Shown here one piece after another: positions 24,621 to 33,609 of a stretch of DNA of 64,000 nucleotides (its first letter is position 1; each line of letters opens with the position of its first letter). Source of the DNA: Cupriavidus gilardii (GTDB lineage: Bacteria; Pseudomonadota; Gammaproteobacteria; Burkholderiales; Burkholderiaceae); the NCBI RefSeq assembly GCF_013314895.1, contig NZ_JABTYE010000008.1, positions 124,001-188,000 of the forward strand, in the 5' to 3' direction. The position numbers and the translations under genes were made by a program. The notes below the pieces were generated by a model. The model saw only the letters and a program-made list of their open reading frames with translations, did not search any database and was not told where the DNA came from.

Positions 24621-25402
24621 CCCAGCTGAGTCAGGCGTTGCAGCATCTGGTCGGACGTCTGTACGGCCTTGCTGTTGATTTCGTAGGCGCGCTGGGTCTG
24701 GATCATGCTGACCAGCTCCTCGACCACGTTGACGTTCGACGCTTCGACGTAGTTCTGCTGCAGAATGCCGGCGCCGTTCAGACCTGGCACGGTCGGGTTC
24801 GGTGCGCCCGAGGCGTCGGTCTGCACGTACAGGTTCTCGCCCAGGCTTTCCAGACCGGTCGGGTTCATGAAGGTCGCCAATTGCAGCTGGCCGACCTGCA
24901 CGTTATTGGCATTGCCCGGCTGCGTGACCGACACCGTGCCGTCGCGCGCGATGGTCAGCGAGGTCGAGTTGGCCGGGATGGCGATGGCCGGCTCGATCAC
25001 GAAGCCGCTGGCGGTCACCAGCTGGCCGTTCTGATCGACCTGGAACGAGCCGTCGCGGGTGTACGCCGTGGTGCCGTCCGGCAGCGTGACCTGGAAGAAG
25101 CCCTGGCCGATGATGGCCACGTCCTTGGCATTGCCGGTCTGCTGGGGATTGCCCTGCGTGTGGATGCGCTCGGTGGCGACCGGGCGCACACCGGTACCGA
25201 GCTGCAGGCCCGACGGCAGCGTGGTCTGATCCGACGACAGCGCGCCCGGCTGGCGGATGGTCTGGTACATCAGTTCCTCGAACACCGCGCGGCTGCGCTT
25301 GAAGCCCGTGGTCGACACGTTGGCCAGGTTGTTCGAGATCACGTCCATCTGCGTCTGCTGCGCATCGAGGCCGGTCTTCGCAATCCAGAGAGAGCGGTTC
25401 AT
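24617..25402 (-). CDS. flgG: Flagellar distal rod protein FlgG
   Basis: A 261-residue distal rod protein, exported by the flagellar type III apparatus. It opens [19 protein letters not shown] with the rod/hook motif [14 protein letters not shown], and ends with [19 protein letters not shown] and [12 protein letters not shown], the conserved FlgG C-terminal helix. Its length matches the family. The longer frame to 26353 is a shadow that passes through flgF. flgF lies 83 bp upstream, and flgH overlaps at the end. Confidence 0.97.
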   Translation of the reverse strand: MNRSLWIAKTGLDAQQTQMDVISNNLANVSTTGFKRSRAVFEELMYQTIRQPGALSSDQTTLPSGLQLGTGVRPVATERIHTQGNPQQTGNAKDVAIIGQGFFQVTLPDGTTAYTRDGSFQVDQNGQLVTASGFVIEPAIAIPANSTSLTIARDGTVSVTQPGNANNVQVGQLQLATFMNPTGLESLGENLYVQTDASGAPNPTVPGLNGAGILQQNYVEASNVNVVEELVSMIQTQRAYEINSKAVQTSDQMLQRLTQLG

Positions 25403-25485
25403 GGTGTTCCTTGGGTGGCGGGCACGCGCGGCGGCGTGCCCTGTCGATTCATTGGTGGGCGCGTGGCTGGGCGAGTGGGCGGCGC

Positions 25486-26229
25486 TTAACGGTTCGACAG
25501 CAGCGCATTGGCGCGCTGCTCGTTGGCGTCCGCGCCCTGGATCATCTTGATCTGCATCTCGAAGCGGCGCGCGTTGGCGATCATGTCGACCATCGCCTCG
25601 ACCGGATTGACATTGCTGCCTTCCAGCGCGCCGGCAATCACGCGCACGGTCTGGTCGGTCTCCAGCGGCGCGGCGCCGGGCCGCAGCCGGAACAGGCCGT
25701 CGTCGCCGCGGGCGATCGCATCGGGCGGCGGATTGACCAGCCGCAGCCGGCCCACCTGCGCGAGGCCATTGGCGGTCTCGCCGGGGCCGCGCGCGGTGAT
25801 GGTGCCGTCGTTGCCGATCGTCACCGTCGAGCCGGGCGGCACCGCGATCGGGCCGCCGTCGCCGAGCACCTGCAGGCCGTTCGAGGTCAGCAGCTGGCCG
25901 TCCGGGCCCACCTGCAGCGAGCCGGCGCGGGTATAGCCTTCCGCGCCGTCGCGCCCCTGCACCGCCAGCCAGCCGTTGCCCTTGATCGCGATATCGAGCG
26001 GACGCTCGGTATAGGTCAGGGGCCCGGCCTTCATGTCGGCGCCGGGCGTGCTGGCCAGCGTGAAGGCGCGGGTGGGCGTCTCCTGGCCGACCACCGGCAC
26101 CGCGCGGAACATGTTGACCTGCGCGCGAAAGCCCGTGGTCGACACGTTGGCCAGGTTGTTGGCCACCGCGGCCTGCTGGTCCAGCGTCTGTTTGGCGCCC
26201 GACAGGGCGGTGTAGATCAGGCGATCCAT
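25486..26229 (-). CDS. flgF: Flagellar proximal rod protein FlgF
   Basis: A 247-residue proximal rod component. The start [19 protein letters not shown] with [14 protein letters not shown] is the FlgF signature. The C-terminal [31 protein letters not shown] is the conserved helix found in FlgF and FlgG. It lies 44 bp after flgE. It differs from flgG by its shorter centre and by the FlgF-specific [15 protein letters not shown] stretch. Confidence 0.96.
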   Translation of the reverse strand: MDRLIYTALSGAKQTLDQQAAVANNLANVSTTGFRAQVNMFRAVPVVGQETPTRAFTLASTPGADMKAGPLTYTERPLDIAIKGNGWLAVQGRDGAEGYTRAGSLQVGPDGQLLTSNGLQVLGDGGPIAVPPGSTVTIGNDGTITARGPGETANGLAQVGRLRLVNPPPDAIARGDDGLFRLRPGAAPLETDQTVRVIAGALEGSNVNPVEAMVDMIANARRFEMQIKMIQGADANEQRANALLSNR

Positions 26230-26273
26230 CTGCGATTCCTATCCAATGCTTGCCGCTACCGTCGCCGTGCCGA

Positions 26274-27491
26274 TCAGATGTTGACCAGCGTCTGCAGCAC
26301 CTGGTCCTGCGCCTGGATGGTCTGTGCGTTGGCCTGGTAGTTGCGCTGCGCAATGATCAGGTTGACCAGCTGGCCCGACAGGTCGACGTTCGACGCTTCC
26401 ACCGCGTTCGATTGCAGCTGACCCATGCTGCCGCCCGGCGAGCCGAGCAGCGGCTGGCCCGAGGCGCCGGTGGCGCTCCAGACGTTGTCGCCCTCGGGCT
26501 TGAGCCCTTCCACGTTGCCGAACGTGGCCATCACGACCTGGCCCAGCGACTGCGTCTGCTCGTTCGAGTAGCTGCCGAGGATGGTGCCGTCGGCTTCGAT
26601 CGAGAAGCCCAGCAGCGAGCCCGAGGTATAGCCGTTCTGCACGATCGACTTCGGATCGTTGTCGTCGCCGAACTGCGTGGTGCCGGCCAGATCCAGCTGG
26701 ATGTTCATCGCGGCGGCGCCGTTCGCGGCCGGCACGGTCACCGGAATCGTCGCGCCCGGCGCCGGCGTGACCAGCGCGCCGTTCAGGTCGAAGCGCATCG
26801 CGTTCGGACCCGACAGTTGCGCGCCGGTGGCGTCGGTCACGTAGACCTGCCAGTCGGTGCCGGTGGCGTCGGTCGCGCCCTTGCGGAAGTAGGCCGTGAC
26901 CTGCTGCGCATTGCCCAGCGAGTCGAACACCTCGATGGTGCTGCTGTAGTTGAACATCGCGGCGGCGGGCGGGTTGCCGGCCGATGTCGCGAACGGCACG
27001 GTCGGCGCGGTGCCGCGCGAGTCCAGGTTGTATTGCGCGGTGATGCGGTCGGTGGCCTTCGGCGCCATCTGGGCGCTCGACACCACCAGCGGTTGCGGCT
27101 GCACGCCGCCGCCCGGCTGCACGCCGGCCGGATAGCCGGTCAGCTGCAGGCCCTGCGCGTTGGTGATGCGGCCGTCGTCGGTGCGCAGGAACTGGCCATT
27201 GCGCGAGAAGAACACCGAGCCGTCGGCGCCCACCATGCGGAAGAAGCCGTTGCCGCCGGTGATCGCCACGTCCAGCGAGCGGCCGCTCGCCTCGATATTG
27301 CCCTGCGTGAACGACTGCACCACCGAGTTCACGCGCGTGCCCAGGCCGACCTTCGAGCCGGCGTACACGTCGGCGAACTGCGCGGTCGACTGCTTGAAGC
27401 CGACGGTGTTCGCGTTGGCGATGTTGTTGCCGATCACGTCCAGATTCTGTGCCGCGGCGTTGATGCCGCTGACTCCTTGACCGAAACCCAT
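26274..27491 (-). CDS. flgE: Flagellar hook protein FlgE
   Basis: A 405-residue hook subunit. The N-terminus [21 protein letters not shown] with [14 protein letters not shown] is diagnostic, and the C-terminus reads [31 protein letters not shown]. The central region (about 130-330) forms the outer hook domain, Gly/Ala/Pro-rich. It is 97 bp after flgD; that gap holds a direct repeat of the bases AATACCGATT (two copies near 27568-27591) and no other feature. Confidence 0.97.
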   Translation of the reverse strand: MGFGQGVSGINAAAQNLDVIGNNIANANTVGFKQSTAQFADVYAGSKVGLGTRVNSVVQSFTQGNIEASGRSLDVAITGGNGFFRMVGADGSVFFSRNGQFLRTDDGRITNAQGLQLTGYPAGVQPGGGVQPQPLVVSSAQMAPKATDRITAQYNLDSRGTAPTVPFATSAGNPPAAAMFNYSSTIEVFDSLGNAQQVTAYFRKGATDATGTDWQVYVTDATGAQLSGPNAMRFDLNGALVTPAPGATIPVTVPAANGAAAMNIQLDLAGTTQFGDDNDPKSIVQNGYTSGSLLGFSIEADGTILGSYSNEQTQSLGQVVMATFGNVEGLKPEGDNVWSATGASGQPLLGSPGGSMGQLQSNAVEASNVDLSGQLVNLIIAQRNYQANAQTIQAQDQVLQTLVNI

Positions 27492-27588
27492 GATTTCCCC
27501 TTGTTACGCGTCGTACGAAGTTGCCCGCGTCGGCGCCCGTGGCACCGCCGCGCTGGCGTTCTGTTGAATACCGATTACCGAATACCGA

Positions 27589-28251
27589 TTAAAGGATCTT
27601 GCGGACGTCGTCGACCAGCGCGGTATGGCCGCCGCCGATATCGACCAGCACGCCATTGGCGTCGCCGCTGATGGCCTGCACCTTGCCGTAGACCAGTGCC
27701 ACGGGCTGCACGCTCTTGCCGTCCGCGGTCGCGCTGACCTTGAACGTGTATTCGCCGTCCGGCACGGCGGCGCCGGCGTTGTTCTTGCCGTCCCAGCTGA
27801 CGTCGTGCACGCCGGCGGTCTGCCCCTTCATGTCGATGGTGCGCACCACGTTGCCGTCCTTGTCCAGCACGTCGACGGTGACCGCGTCGGCGGTGGCGGG
27901 CAGATCGATGCCGAACTGGCTTGGCTTGCCGCCGGCGACGTCCACTTCCTTGCCGGGCACCATCACCGTGCGGCCGATCAGCGCGGCCGAATCCATCGCG
28001 CGGCTGGCGCTGACCTGGTTCAGCAGCTGGGCCAGCGTCGCGTTCATCGTCTGCATGCCGCTGACCGTGCTGATCTGCGCGAGCTGCGAGGTCAGCTGCG
28101 CGTTGTCCATCGGCTTGAGCGGGTCCTGGTTGTTCATCTGCGTGACGAGCATCTTCAGGAAGTTGTTCTGCAGGTCCGCGGCGCTGGACGCGCTGTTGGC
28201 CAGCTGGTTGGCAGCGCTGTTGTTGTTGCTGACGGGTGGCGTGGTGGTCAT
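27589..28251 (-). CDS. flgD: Flagellar hook-assembly scaffold FlgD
   Basis: A 220-residue hook cap protein needed for hook polymerisation. The NNFLKMLVTQMNNQDPLKPMDNAQLTSQLAQ core near the N-terminus is the FlgD signature. The C-terminal half has the FlgD Ig-like and Tudor-like fold text (GVHDVSWDGKNNAGAAVPDGEYTF). The N-terminus is Asn/Ser-rich. It follows flgC by 43 bp. Confidence 0.96.
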   Translation of the reverse strand: MTTTPPVSNNNSAANQLANSASSAADLQNNFLKMLVTQMNNQDPLKPMDNAQLTSQLAQISTVSGMQTMNATLAQLLNQVSASRAMDSAALIGRTVMVPGKEVDVAGGKPSQFGIDLPATADAVTVDVLDKDGNVVRTIDMKGQTAGVHDVSWDGKNNAGAAVPDGEYTFKVSATADGKSVQPVALVYGKVQAISGDANGVLVDIGGGHTALVDDVRKIL

Positions 28252-28294
28252 CGTTGGTCCCGTTGGTCCGGTTGGTCCGGTCGATATGGCGGAA

Positions 28295-28702
28295 TCACTG
28301 ACCGATGGTCAGCGTCTTGAGCATCATGTTCTTGGCGGAGTTCAACACCTCGACGTTGGCCTGGTAGGACCGCGACGCCGAGATCATGTTGACCATCTCC
28401 TCCACCGGATTGACGTTGGGCATCACCACGTAGCCGTCGGCATTGGCCAGCGGATGGGTGGGGTTGTGCACCATGCGGGGCGGCGAGGGGTCTTCCATCA
28501 CGCCGCGCACCTGCACGCCGCCGATGTCGGCCTGGCCGGGCGTCGGCGCGAGACCGAACACCACCTGCTTGGCGCGATACGGCTGGCCGTTGGGCGCCAC
28601 CGCGCTGTCCGCATTGGCCAGGTTCGAGGCCGTGACGTTCATGCGCTGCGACTGCGCGGCCATCGCCGAGCCCGTCACGTCGAAGATATTCATTGCCGGC
28701 AT
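28295..28702 (-). CDS. flgC: Flagellar proximal rod protein FlgC
   Basis: A 135-residue rod subunit. [19 protein letters not shown] and [10 protein letters not shown] are the FlgC hallmarks, and the end [30 protein letters not shown] is the matching C-terminal helix. The ATG at 28702 follows GAGGAAA closely; a second ATG at 28693 is possible but less well spaced. flgB lies 7 bp upstream. Confidence 0.96.
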   Translation of the reverse strand: MPAMNIFDVTGSAMAAQSQRMNVTASNLANADSAVAPNGQPYRAKQVVFGLAPTPGQADIGGVQVRGVMEDPSPPRMVHNPTHPLANADGYVVMPNVNPVEEMVNMISASRSYQANVEVLNSAKNMMLKTLTIGQ

Positions 28703-28709
28703 GGTTTCC

Positions 28710-29117
28710 TCACGACTGGATGGCGGACAACATGCCCTTGATCTTGGCGTTCATCACCGTCAGGCCGAACTCGTACTTGACCGAGTTGTCGGCGAACGCG
28801 ACGCGCTCGGTGTCCATTTCGACGGTGTTGCCGTCGATGCTCGATTGCATCGGAATGCGGTACGCCAGCTCGAACTCGCTGGCGACCGAGGCCTGGCCCG
28901 GCAGATGGCGCGTCGAGGTGGTCGACAGCGACACGCCGTTGGCCTGCCGCCCGCGCTCGACCGATTCGGACAGCTGGCTGGCAAAGTCGAAGTCGCGGGC
29001 CTTGAAGCCCGGCGTATCGGCATTGGCGATATTGGCGGCGATCACCGATTGCCGCTGATTGCGCAGGTTCAACGCTTCCTGCTGGAAACGGAACGCCGCA
29101 TCGAGTCTGTCGATCAT
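28710..29117 (-). CDS. flgB: Flagellar proximal rod protein FlgB
   Basis: A 135-residue rod protein that begins the class II operon. The start [19 protein letters not shown] and the text [18 protein letters not shown] identify it. The C-terminal helix runs to [13 protein letters not shown]. The region before it (29118-29414) holds the divergent flgA promoter and a candidate FlhDC box at 29261-29296. Confidence 0.96.
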   Translation of the reverse strand: MIDRLDAAFRFQQEALNLRNQRQSVIAANIANADTPGFKARDFDFASQLSESVERGRQANGVSLSTTSTRHLPGQASVASEFELAYRIPMQSSIDGNTVEMDTERVAFADNSVKYEFGLTVMNAKIKGMLSAIQS

Positions 29118-29260
29118 GTCCGTATCTCGCTATCTCTCGCTATCGAGGAACGTGTGACGAAACCACGCGCCCCTGCGTCGGCAAGGGCGTGAGGGCGGCC
29201 GGGCATGGACCCGGCCTTCTTTACGGGTGCCATCTTAGGTGCCGGGTGGCCAGTGCAATC

Positions 29261-29296
29261 GGATGAATAGGACGGGGAAATCTGCGCATTTCGGGC
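29261..29296. promoter_or_regulatory. Candidate FlhDC-type box between flgB and flgA
   Basis: GGATGAATAGGACG (29261-29274) faces CGCATTTCGGGC (29285-29296) across 10 bases, in the same geometry as the clear FlhDC boxes at 38479 and 41959, but with more mismatches. The 297-bp gap between flgB and flgA otherwise contains no gene. Confidence 0.45.
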
Positions 29297-29414
29297 GCAG
29301 GCCGCGCAGGCGGCTGCCTACAATGAGGTCTCGTTGCCGGGCTCATCGCCTCCGCGCGCGCGCCCGCGCCCGGCTTGCCCATTTGCTTTTCGCTCCGCCT
29401 GCTGGGATCACGCC

Positions 29415-30233
29415 ATGTCTCGCTCGCTTCGTTGCTCGCACCGTTGCTCGCACCGTTGCTCGCCCCGTCGCTCGCGCCGATCGGCACCGGCCCGCCTCGC
29501 CGTGCTGGCGCTGTGCGCCGCGCTGCCATGGACCGCCGCGCTCGCGGCGACCGCCACGACGACGCCCGCGCCGCCCTCGCCGCCCGCGCCGCCACAGGCT
29601 GCGCAGCCCTCGCCGTTTACCGACGATCCGGTACGGGTCGCGGTCGAGCAATTCCTGCTGCGCGAGACCGCCGGGCTGCCGGGCAAGGCCAGCATCCAGG
29701 TGGTGCCCCCGTCCGGCGGACGCGCGCGCGAATGCGTGTCGCCGCAGCCGTTCCTGCCGGGCGGCGCGGCCGCCTGGGGCCGCGTCTCGGTCGGCGTGCG
29801 CTGCGGCGGCGAGCGGCCGTGGACCCGTTATGTCCAGGCGCGCGTTTCGGTGGTAGCCGATTACTACGTGGCCGCGCATGCGCTGGCCCCAGGCCAGCCG
29901 ATCGGCCCGGCCGATCTGGAACTGCGTCAGGGCGATCTGGCCGGCCTGCCGCGCGCGGTCGTCACCGACCCGGCTCAGCTCGAAGGCGCCGTCACGGCCA
30001 ACCGGATCGCCGCCGGCTCGCCGCTGCGGATGGACATGGTCAGGAAGGCTATCGCGGTCAAGCAGGGTCAGATGGTGGCCGTGACCATCGAAGGCGAGGC
30101 CTTCCAGATCCGCAGCGAGGGCAAGATCCTGGCCGACGCCGCGCCGGGCAACACCGTACAGGTCCGGCTCAAGAGCGGGCAGGTGGTCAACGGGCTGGTC
30201 CGCGACGCCGATACGGTGGTACTGCAGCAGTAG
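29415..30233 (+). CDS. flgA: Flagellar basal-body P-ring chaperone FlgA
   Basis: A 272-residue periplasmic chaperone for FlgI. The C-terminal SAF-like domain (about 135-270) shows HALAPGQPIGPADLELRQGDLAGLPRAV, RIAAGSPLRMDMVRKAIAVKQGQMV and GQVVNGLVRDADTVVLQQ. The N-terminus has a hydrophobic signal core (LAVLALCAALPWTAALAA) preceded by an unusual arginine- and cysteine-rich n-region (RCSHRCSHRCSPRRSRR) caused by a 12-bp repeat. The ATG at 29415 has only a weak ribosome site. Divergent from flgB. Confidence 0.93.
   Translation: MSRSLRCSHRCSHRCSPRRSRRSAPARLAVLALCAALPWTAALAATATTTPAPPSPPAPPQAAQPSPFTDDPVRVAVEQFLLRETAGLPGKASIQVVPPSGGRARECVSPQPFLPGGAAAWGRVSVGVRCGGERPWTRYVQARVSVVADYYVAAHALAPGQPIGPADLELRQGDLAGLPRAVVTDPAQLEGAVTANRIAAGSPLRMDMVRKAIAVKQGQMVAVTIEGEAFQIRSEGKILADAAPGNTVQVRLKSGQVVNGLVRDADTVVLQQ
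29430..29477. repeat. 12-bp tandem repeat inside the flgA signal region
   Basis: Four 12-base units of consensus CGTTGCTCGCAC encode the repeated residues R-C-S-H/P near the N-terminus of FlgA. Because 12 is a multiple of three, copy changes keep the frame. Confidence 0.8.
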
Positions 30234-30281
30234 CCCCGGCCGTCGCCACAACGTCGTTACAGCGTGTCACAATTCGCGTCC

Positions 30282-30308
30282 TAAAGTTTGGCGACGCCGC
30301 ACCGTTAA
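30282..30308 (+). promoter_or_regulatory. Sigma-28 (FliA)-type promoter for flgMN
   Basis: TAAAGTTT (30282-30289) is an exact match to the -35 consensus. After exactly 11 bases comes ACCGTTAA (30301-30308), 6 of 8 with GCCGATAA. It lies 28-54 bp ahead of flgM. Confidence 0.75.
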
Positions 30309-30335
30309 GCTGAGCAAACCCAGCAAGGACATCCC

Positions 30336-30644
30336 GTGAAGATCCACCAATCGACTCTGCCGCGCACCGGCGAAGGTGCCGCTGAAAGCACTGGACGCAC
30401 CGCGTCGAGCCCCGTGTCGGGCGCCGCGCCGGCCGCTGGCGGCCTGACCATGAGCCCCCTGGGCAGCCAGGTCCGCGATATCGGCTCTCGTCTGGCCCAT
30501 GAGGCCGACGGCGATATCGATCACGCCAAGGTGGAGGAAATCCGCCAGGCCATCGCCGAAGGGCGCCTGAAGATGGACCCGAGCAAGATCGCAGACGGTC
30601 TGCTGGCCACGCTGCGCGAACTGACGCAGGGCAACGGCCGCTGA
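30336..30644 (+). CDS. flgM: Anti-sigma-28 factor FlgM
   Basis: A 102-residue FlgM, which binds FliA and is exported when the hook is complete. The N-terminus is disordered and Ser/Gly/Ala-rich, and the C-terminal half is the sigma-binding helical part (VEEIRQAIAEGRLKMDPSKIADGLLATLRELTQ), a typical FlgM core. It starts at GTG 30336 with an AAGGAC site. It precedes flgN by 43 bp and is led by a FliA promoter, the usual autogenous loop. Confidence 0.95.
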   Translation: MKIHQSTLPRTGEGAAESTGRTASSPVSGAAPAAGGLTMSPLGSQVRDIGSRLAHEADGDIDHAKVEEIRQAIAEGRLKMDPSKIADGLLATLRELTQGNGR

Positions 30645-30687
30645 TCGGGCCGGGCAACCGATTTCCCTACCGACTTCCTTCGACTTC

Positions 30688-31152
30688 GTGCCCATGAGCC
30701 AAGCCCTGATCGCCAGCATGCAGCAGGAAACGCAAGCCATCGCGGCATTCGTCGACGCCCTGCAGCAGGAACGGACCGCGATTCGCACCGGCGACTTCCA
30801 GTCGCTGGGCGAGCTGGTACAGAGCAAGCATCAGCTGGCGCAGCAGATCGCCCAGCTGGGCACCGCGCGCCAGGCACAGATGGCTGCGCTCGGCATCCGC
30901 GTCGGCAACGGCCGGCAACTGGTGGGATTGCATATCGACGAAGGCGTCGCCACCGCCTGGCGCACGCTGATGCTGACCGCGCGCGCCGCGGCCGAAGCCA
31001 ATACGCTGAACGGCGCCGTGGTGTCGGCGCATCTGGAATACACCCAGGAAGCACTGCAGACGCTGCGCCAGCGCGGCGACACGGCCACCGTCTACGGCCG
31101 CAATGGCCTCGCGCAGGCTGGCCCCCGCGGCGTCAGCCTGGCCAGCGGCTGA
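30688..31152 (+). CDS. flgN: Flagellar export chaperone FlgN
   Basis: A 154-residue all-helical chaperone for FlgK and FlgL. The N-terminal helices (SQALIASMQQETQAIAAFVDALQQERTAI, then LGELVQSKHQLAQQIAQL) are the FlgN pattern. The C-terminal part includes AAEANTLNGAVVSAHLEYTQEALQTLRQ and ends in VYGRNGLA, as in other FlgN proteins. The start is GTG 30688 or ATG 30694; no strong ribosome site is visible. It ends 15 bp from the converging ybhN-like gene. Confidence 0.9.
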   Translation: MPMSQALIASMQQETQAIAAFVDALQQERTAIRTGDFQSLGELVQSKHQLAQQIAQLGTARQAQMAALGIRVGNGRQLVGLHIDEGVATAWRTLMLTARAAAEANTLNGAVVSAHLEYTQEALQTLRQRGDTATVYGRNGLAQAGPRGVSLASG

Positions 31153-31167
31153 GCGTCTGTATCATCC

Positions 31168-32190
31168 TCACGCGGTCGGCTCGACCGTGCTGGCGCGCCG
31201 GCCGCGCGCCTCCAGCAGGAAATAGCCGATCGTCGCCGGCAGCATCGGCAGCAGGTAGTACATCGCCCGATAGGCCAGCAGCGCCGCCAGCAGCGCATGG
31301 TGTGGGACGCGATCGCCCAGCAGCACCACGAACACGGTTTCGAGCACGCCCAGGCCGGCCGGGATATGCGCGACCGCGCCGGCGATGCTGCCGATCAGCA
31401 CCACGCCCAGCACCACCAGCAGCGGCACCGACGACGGCAGCAGCGTCTGGATGATGGCCGAGATGGTCAGCCAGTTGGTGATCGACAGCGCGCACTGCAT
31501 CACCGCGAAGCGCAGCGGCGGCAGATGGAAGGCATGGCCGCGGACGGTCCAGCGGCGGCGCCGGGCCTTTGCACACGCAAGCAAATAGGCGGCAACCACG
31601 GCGAGCAACGCAAAGCCCGCGATCTGCAGCAGCGTCGCATTCAGCCCCCATTCGACCGGCAGCACCACCGTCCGTGCGGCCAGCACCGCGCCGAGCAGGG
31701 CCAGATAGCCGATCCAGTTGCTGACCACGCCGATGGTATAGACCGAGGCGATCTGCGCGCCCGACAGTCCGGCTCCTGAATACAGGCGATAACGAATGCC
31801 GAGCCCGCCGACCAGCGCGCCCAGGTTCAGATTGAAGGCGTAGCTGACGAACGCGATCACCAGCACGCGTGGCGACGACAGCCGATGCCGCGCATACCAG
31901 CGGCCCAGCAGATCGAACGCGGAATGCCAGAAGTAGCTGAGTATCACCAGCAGCGCGGCCGGGGTGAGCGTGCGGAAGTCGTATTCCTGCAGCGTGACCC
32001 AGACCTCGGCCCACTCGACCTTGGCCAGCTTCCTGACCACCAGCACCACCACCAGCGCGACGAAGACGATGCCCAGTACGCGGCGCACCTGCGCCCAGCG
32101 GCTGCGCCGCCGTGTTCCCGCGGAATGCGTCGCCTGTCTTGCCGTCATCCGGTTGCCGTCATCGATTTGCCGTCGTGGGGTCGCCGTCAT
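31168..32190 (-). CDS. YbhN/UPF0104-type integral membrane protein (lysylphosphatidylglycerol synthase TM-domain family)
   Basis: A 340-residue inner-membrane protein with about eight hydrophobic helices, from RVLGIVFVALVVVLVVRKL to PMLPATIGYFLLEARGR, matching the flippase-like domain of the YbhN/UPF0104 family. It lacks the soluble acyltransferase/aminoacyl-transfer domain of MprF. It lies downstream of clsB in the same orientation, an arrangement shared with ybhN and ybhO (clsB) of Escherichia coli. ATG 32190 is the first of several in-frame or near starts inside a 14-bp repeat; ATG 32148 is an alternative. A ybhP homologue is not seen. Confidence 0.82.
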   Translation of the reverse strand: MTATPRRQIDDGNRMTARQATHSAGTRRRSRWAQVRRVLGIVFVALVVVLVVRKLAKVEWAEVWVTLQEYDFRTLTPAALLVILSYFWHSAFDLLGRWYARHRLSSPRVLVIAFVSYAFNLNLGALVGGLGIRYRLYSGAGLSGAQIASVYTIGVVSNWIGYLALLGAVLAARTVVLPVEWGLNATLLQIAGFALLAVVAAYLLACAKARRRRWTVRGHAFHLPPLRFAVMQCALSITNWLTISAIIQTLLPSSVPLLVVLGVVLIGSIAGAVAHIPAGLGVLETVFVVLLGDRVPHHALLAALLAYRAMYYLLPMLPATIGYFLLEARGRRASTVEPTA

Positions 32191-32248
32191 CTATCTGCCG
32201 TCATCCAATTGCGGTCATCCAATCGCCATCGTCGAACTTGCCGTCATC
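32141..32248. repeat. 14-bp tandem repeat between clsB and the ybhN-like gene
   Basis: The core GCCGTCATC (minus strand GATGACGGC, containing ATG) recurs with an exact 14-base step at 32141, 32155, 32169, 32183, 32197, 32211 and 32225, with an eighth copy at 32240; the copies at 32169, 32211 and 32225 are degenerate. The array fills the space between the clsB stop and the ybhN-like start and overlaps several candidate starts. Confidence 0.8.
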
Positions 32249-33468
32249 TATTCCGCGCCGCTGGCGCCCCGCTTCAACACCGGAAATCGCCAGGGCCGGC
32301 GCGGCGGCTCGGCCGTGGCGACCACCAGCTTCGGCGTGTGGGCCGGCAGCCAGCCCGCCCAGGCGGGGAAGCGGCGCAGGAAGTGGAACATCAGCGTGGT
32401 CGCCGCCAGCTGCAGCGGCGCGCGCGGCGTCTCGCGATCGGGCGGGATCTCGCGGCAGGCATTGACCATCAGCGTGTCGAGATTGGCGCGCAGCTCGCGG
32501 GCAAAGCCGGCGTCGCGGATCACCAGGTTGGCTTCCAGATTCAGCGACAGGCTCAGCGGGTCGAGGTTGCTCGAACCCACCGTCGACCAGTCGCGGTCGA
32601 TCACCGCGACCTTGCCGTGCAGCGGGCGCTCGCAATATTCGAAGATGCGCACGCCGGCGTCCTGCAGGTGGGCGTACAGCATGTCCGCCATCCGCTTGAC
32701 CCACAGCATGTCCGGGTTGCCCTGCAGAATCAGCCGCACGTCGACGCCGCGCTGCGCCGCCTCGCAGATCGCATGCAACAGACGGTAGCCCGGCAGGAAG
32801 TAGGCGTTGGCGATCACGATCTGATGCCGTGCGGCGCGGATCGCCTGCAGGTACTCCCATTCGATATCGGTCGGATGCGCGTCGTTGTCGCGCGTGACCA
32901 GCCAGGCTGCCATGGTGCCGGCCGGCGGCGCGGGCGGTACCGCGGGCACCTCGACATCGCCCGGCGGCAGCGTCTGCACGAGGAAGCGATGCACCTCGTG
33001 GGCGGCCGGTCCTTCCACCTCGACCGCGTAGTCCTGCTTGGCCTGCGGGCCGTGGTCGGTCAGATGCTGCGCGGAGAAGTTGATGCCGCCGATGAAGGCG
33101 ATGCGTCCGTCGATCGCGACCAGCTTGCGATGCAGCCGGCGAAACAGATTGGTCCGCACGCCCAGCAGCCGCCGGCGCGGCGCGAAGATATGGAAGCGCA
33201 CGCCGGCCGCGACCATGCCGGAGACGAACTCCGGCGGCAGGTCGGGCGACCCGTAGCCGTCGACGGTGATCGCCACGTGCACGCCGCGCCGGGCCGCCGC
33301 GATCAACGCCTCGCGCAGCGCCACGCCGACGCGGTCGTCGAACAGGATGAAGGTTTCCAGCAGCACGCTGGTCTGCGCGGCGGCAATTGCGGCGAATACA
33401 CGCGGGAAATACTCGTCGCCGTTTTCCAGCAGGCGGATGCGATTACCGCTGGTTCGGTTGGGGCTCAT
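32248..33468 (-). CDS. clsB: Cardiolipin synthase B-type (phospholipase D family)
   Basis: A 406-residue protein of the phospholipase D superfamily. The two HKD motifs are complete: HRKLVAIDGRIAFIGGINF in the first half and HGKVAVIDRDWSTVGSSNLDP in the second. ClsB/YbhO condenses phosphatidylglycerol (or PG and PE in E. coli ClsC-type enzymes) to cardiolipin at the inner membrane. The ATG at 33468 was chosen over the frame extension to 33549, since family similarity begins at SGNRIRLLENGDEYF. It ends 57 bp upstream of the ybhN-like start. Confidence 0.9.
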   Translation of the reverse strand: MSPNRTSGNRIRLLENGDEYFPRVFAAIAAAQTSVLLETFILFDDRVGVALREALIAAARRGVHVAITVDGYGSPDLPPEFVSGMVAAGVRFHIFAPRRRLLGVRTNLFRRLHRKLVAIDGRIAFIGGINFSAQHLTDHGPQAKQDYAVEVEGPAAHEVHRFLVQTLPPGDVEVPAVPPAPPAGTMAAWLVTRDNDAHPTDIEWEYLQAIRAARHQIVIANAYFLPGYRLLHAICEAAQRGVDVRLILQGNPDMLWVKRMADMLYAHLQDAGVRIFEYCERPLHGKVAVIDRDWSTVGSSNLDPLSLSLNLEANLVIRDAGFARELRANLDTLMVNACREIPPDRETPRAPLQLAATTLMFHFLRRFPAWAGWLPAHTPKLVVATAEPPRRPWRFPVLKRGASGAE

Positions 33469-33609
33469 TTCGATGTCTCGCTGCCATATTCTCGCTAGGC
33501 AACAAGCACATTCAATGCCACCCGCCCCGGGCCGGCAAGACCACCACAAATCACATCGTTACAACGGCGACTTTCAGGTCACCTTGCGGCGCATCGTGGC
33601 GAATGCGAT

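Noticed and set aside
24617..26353. A 578-codon minus-strand frame reaching from flgG into flgF and flgE
   Set aside because: Only the part from 25402 down is FlgG. The upstream part is out of frame with flgF and is shadow.
32141..32248. Tandem repeat as a CRISPR array
   Set aside because: The unit is only 14 bp without unique spacers, and no cas genes are near.
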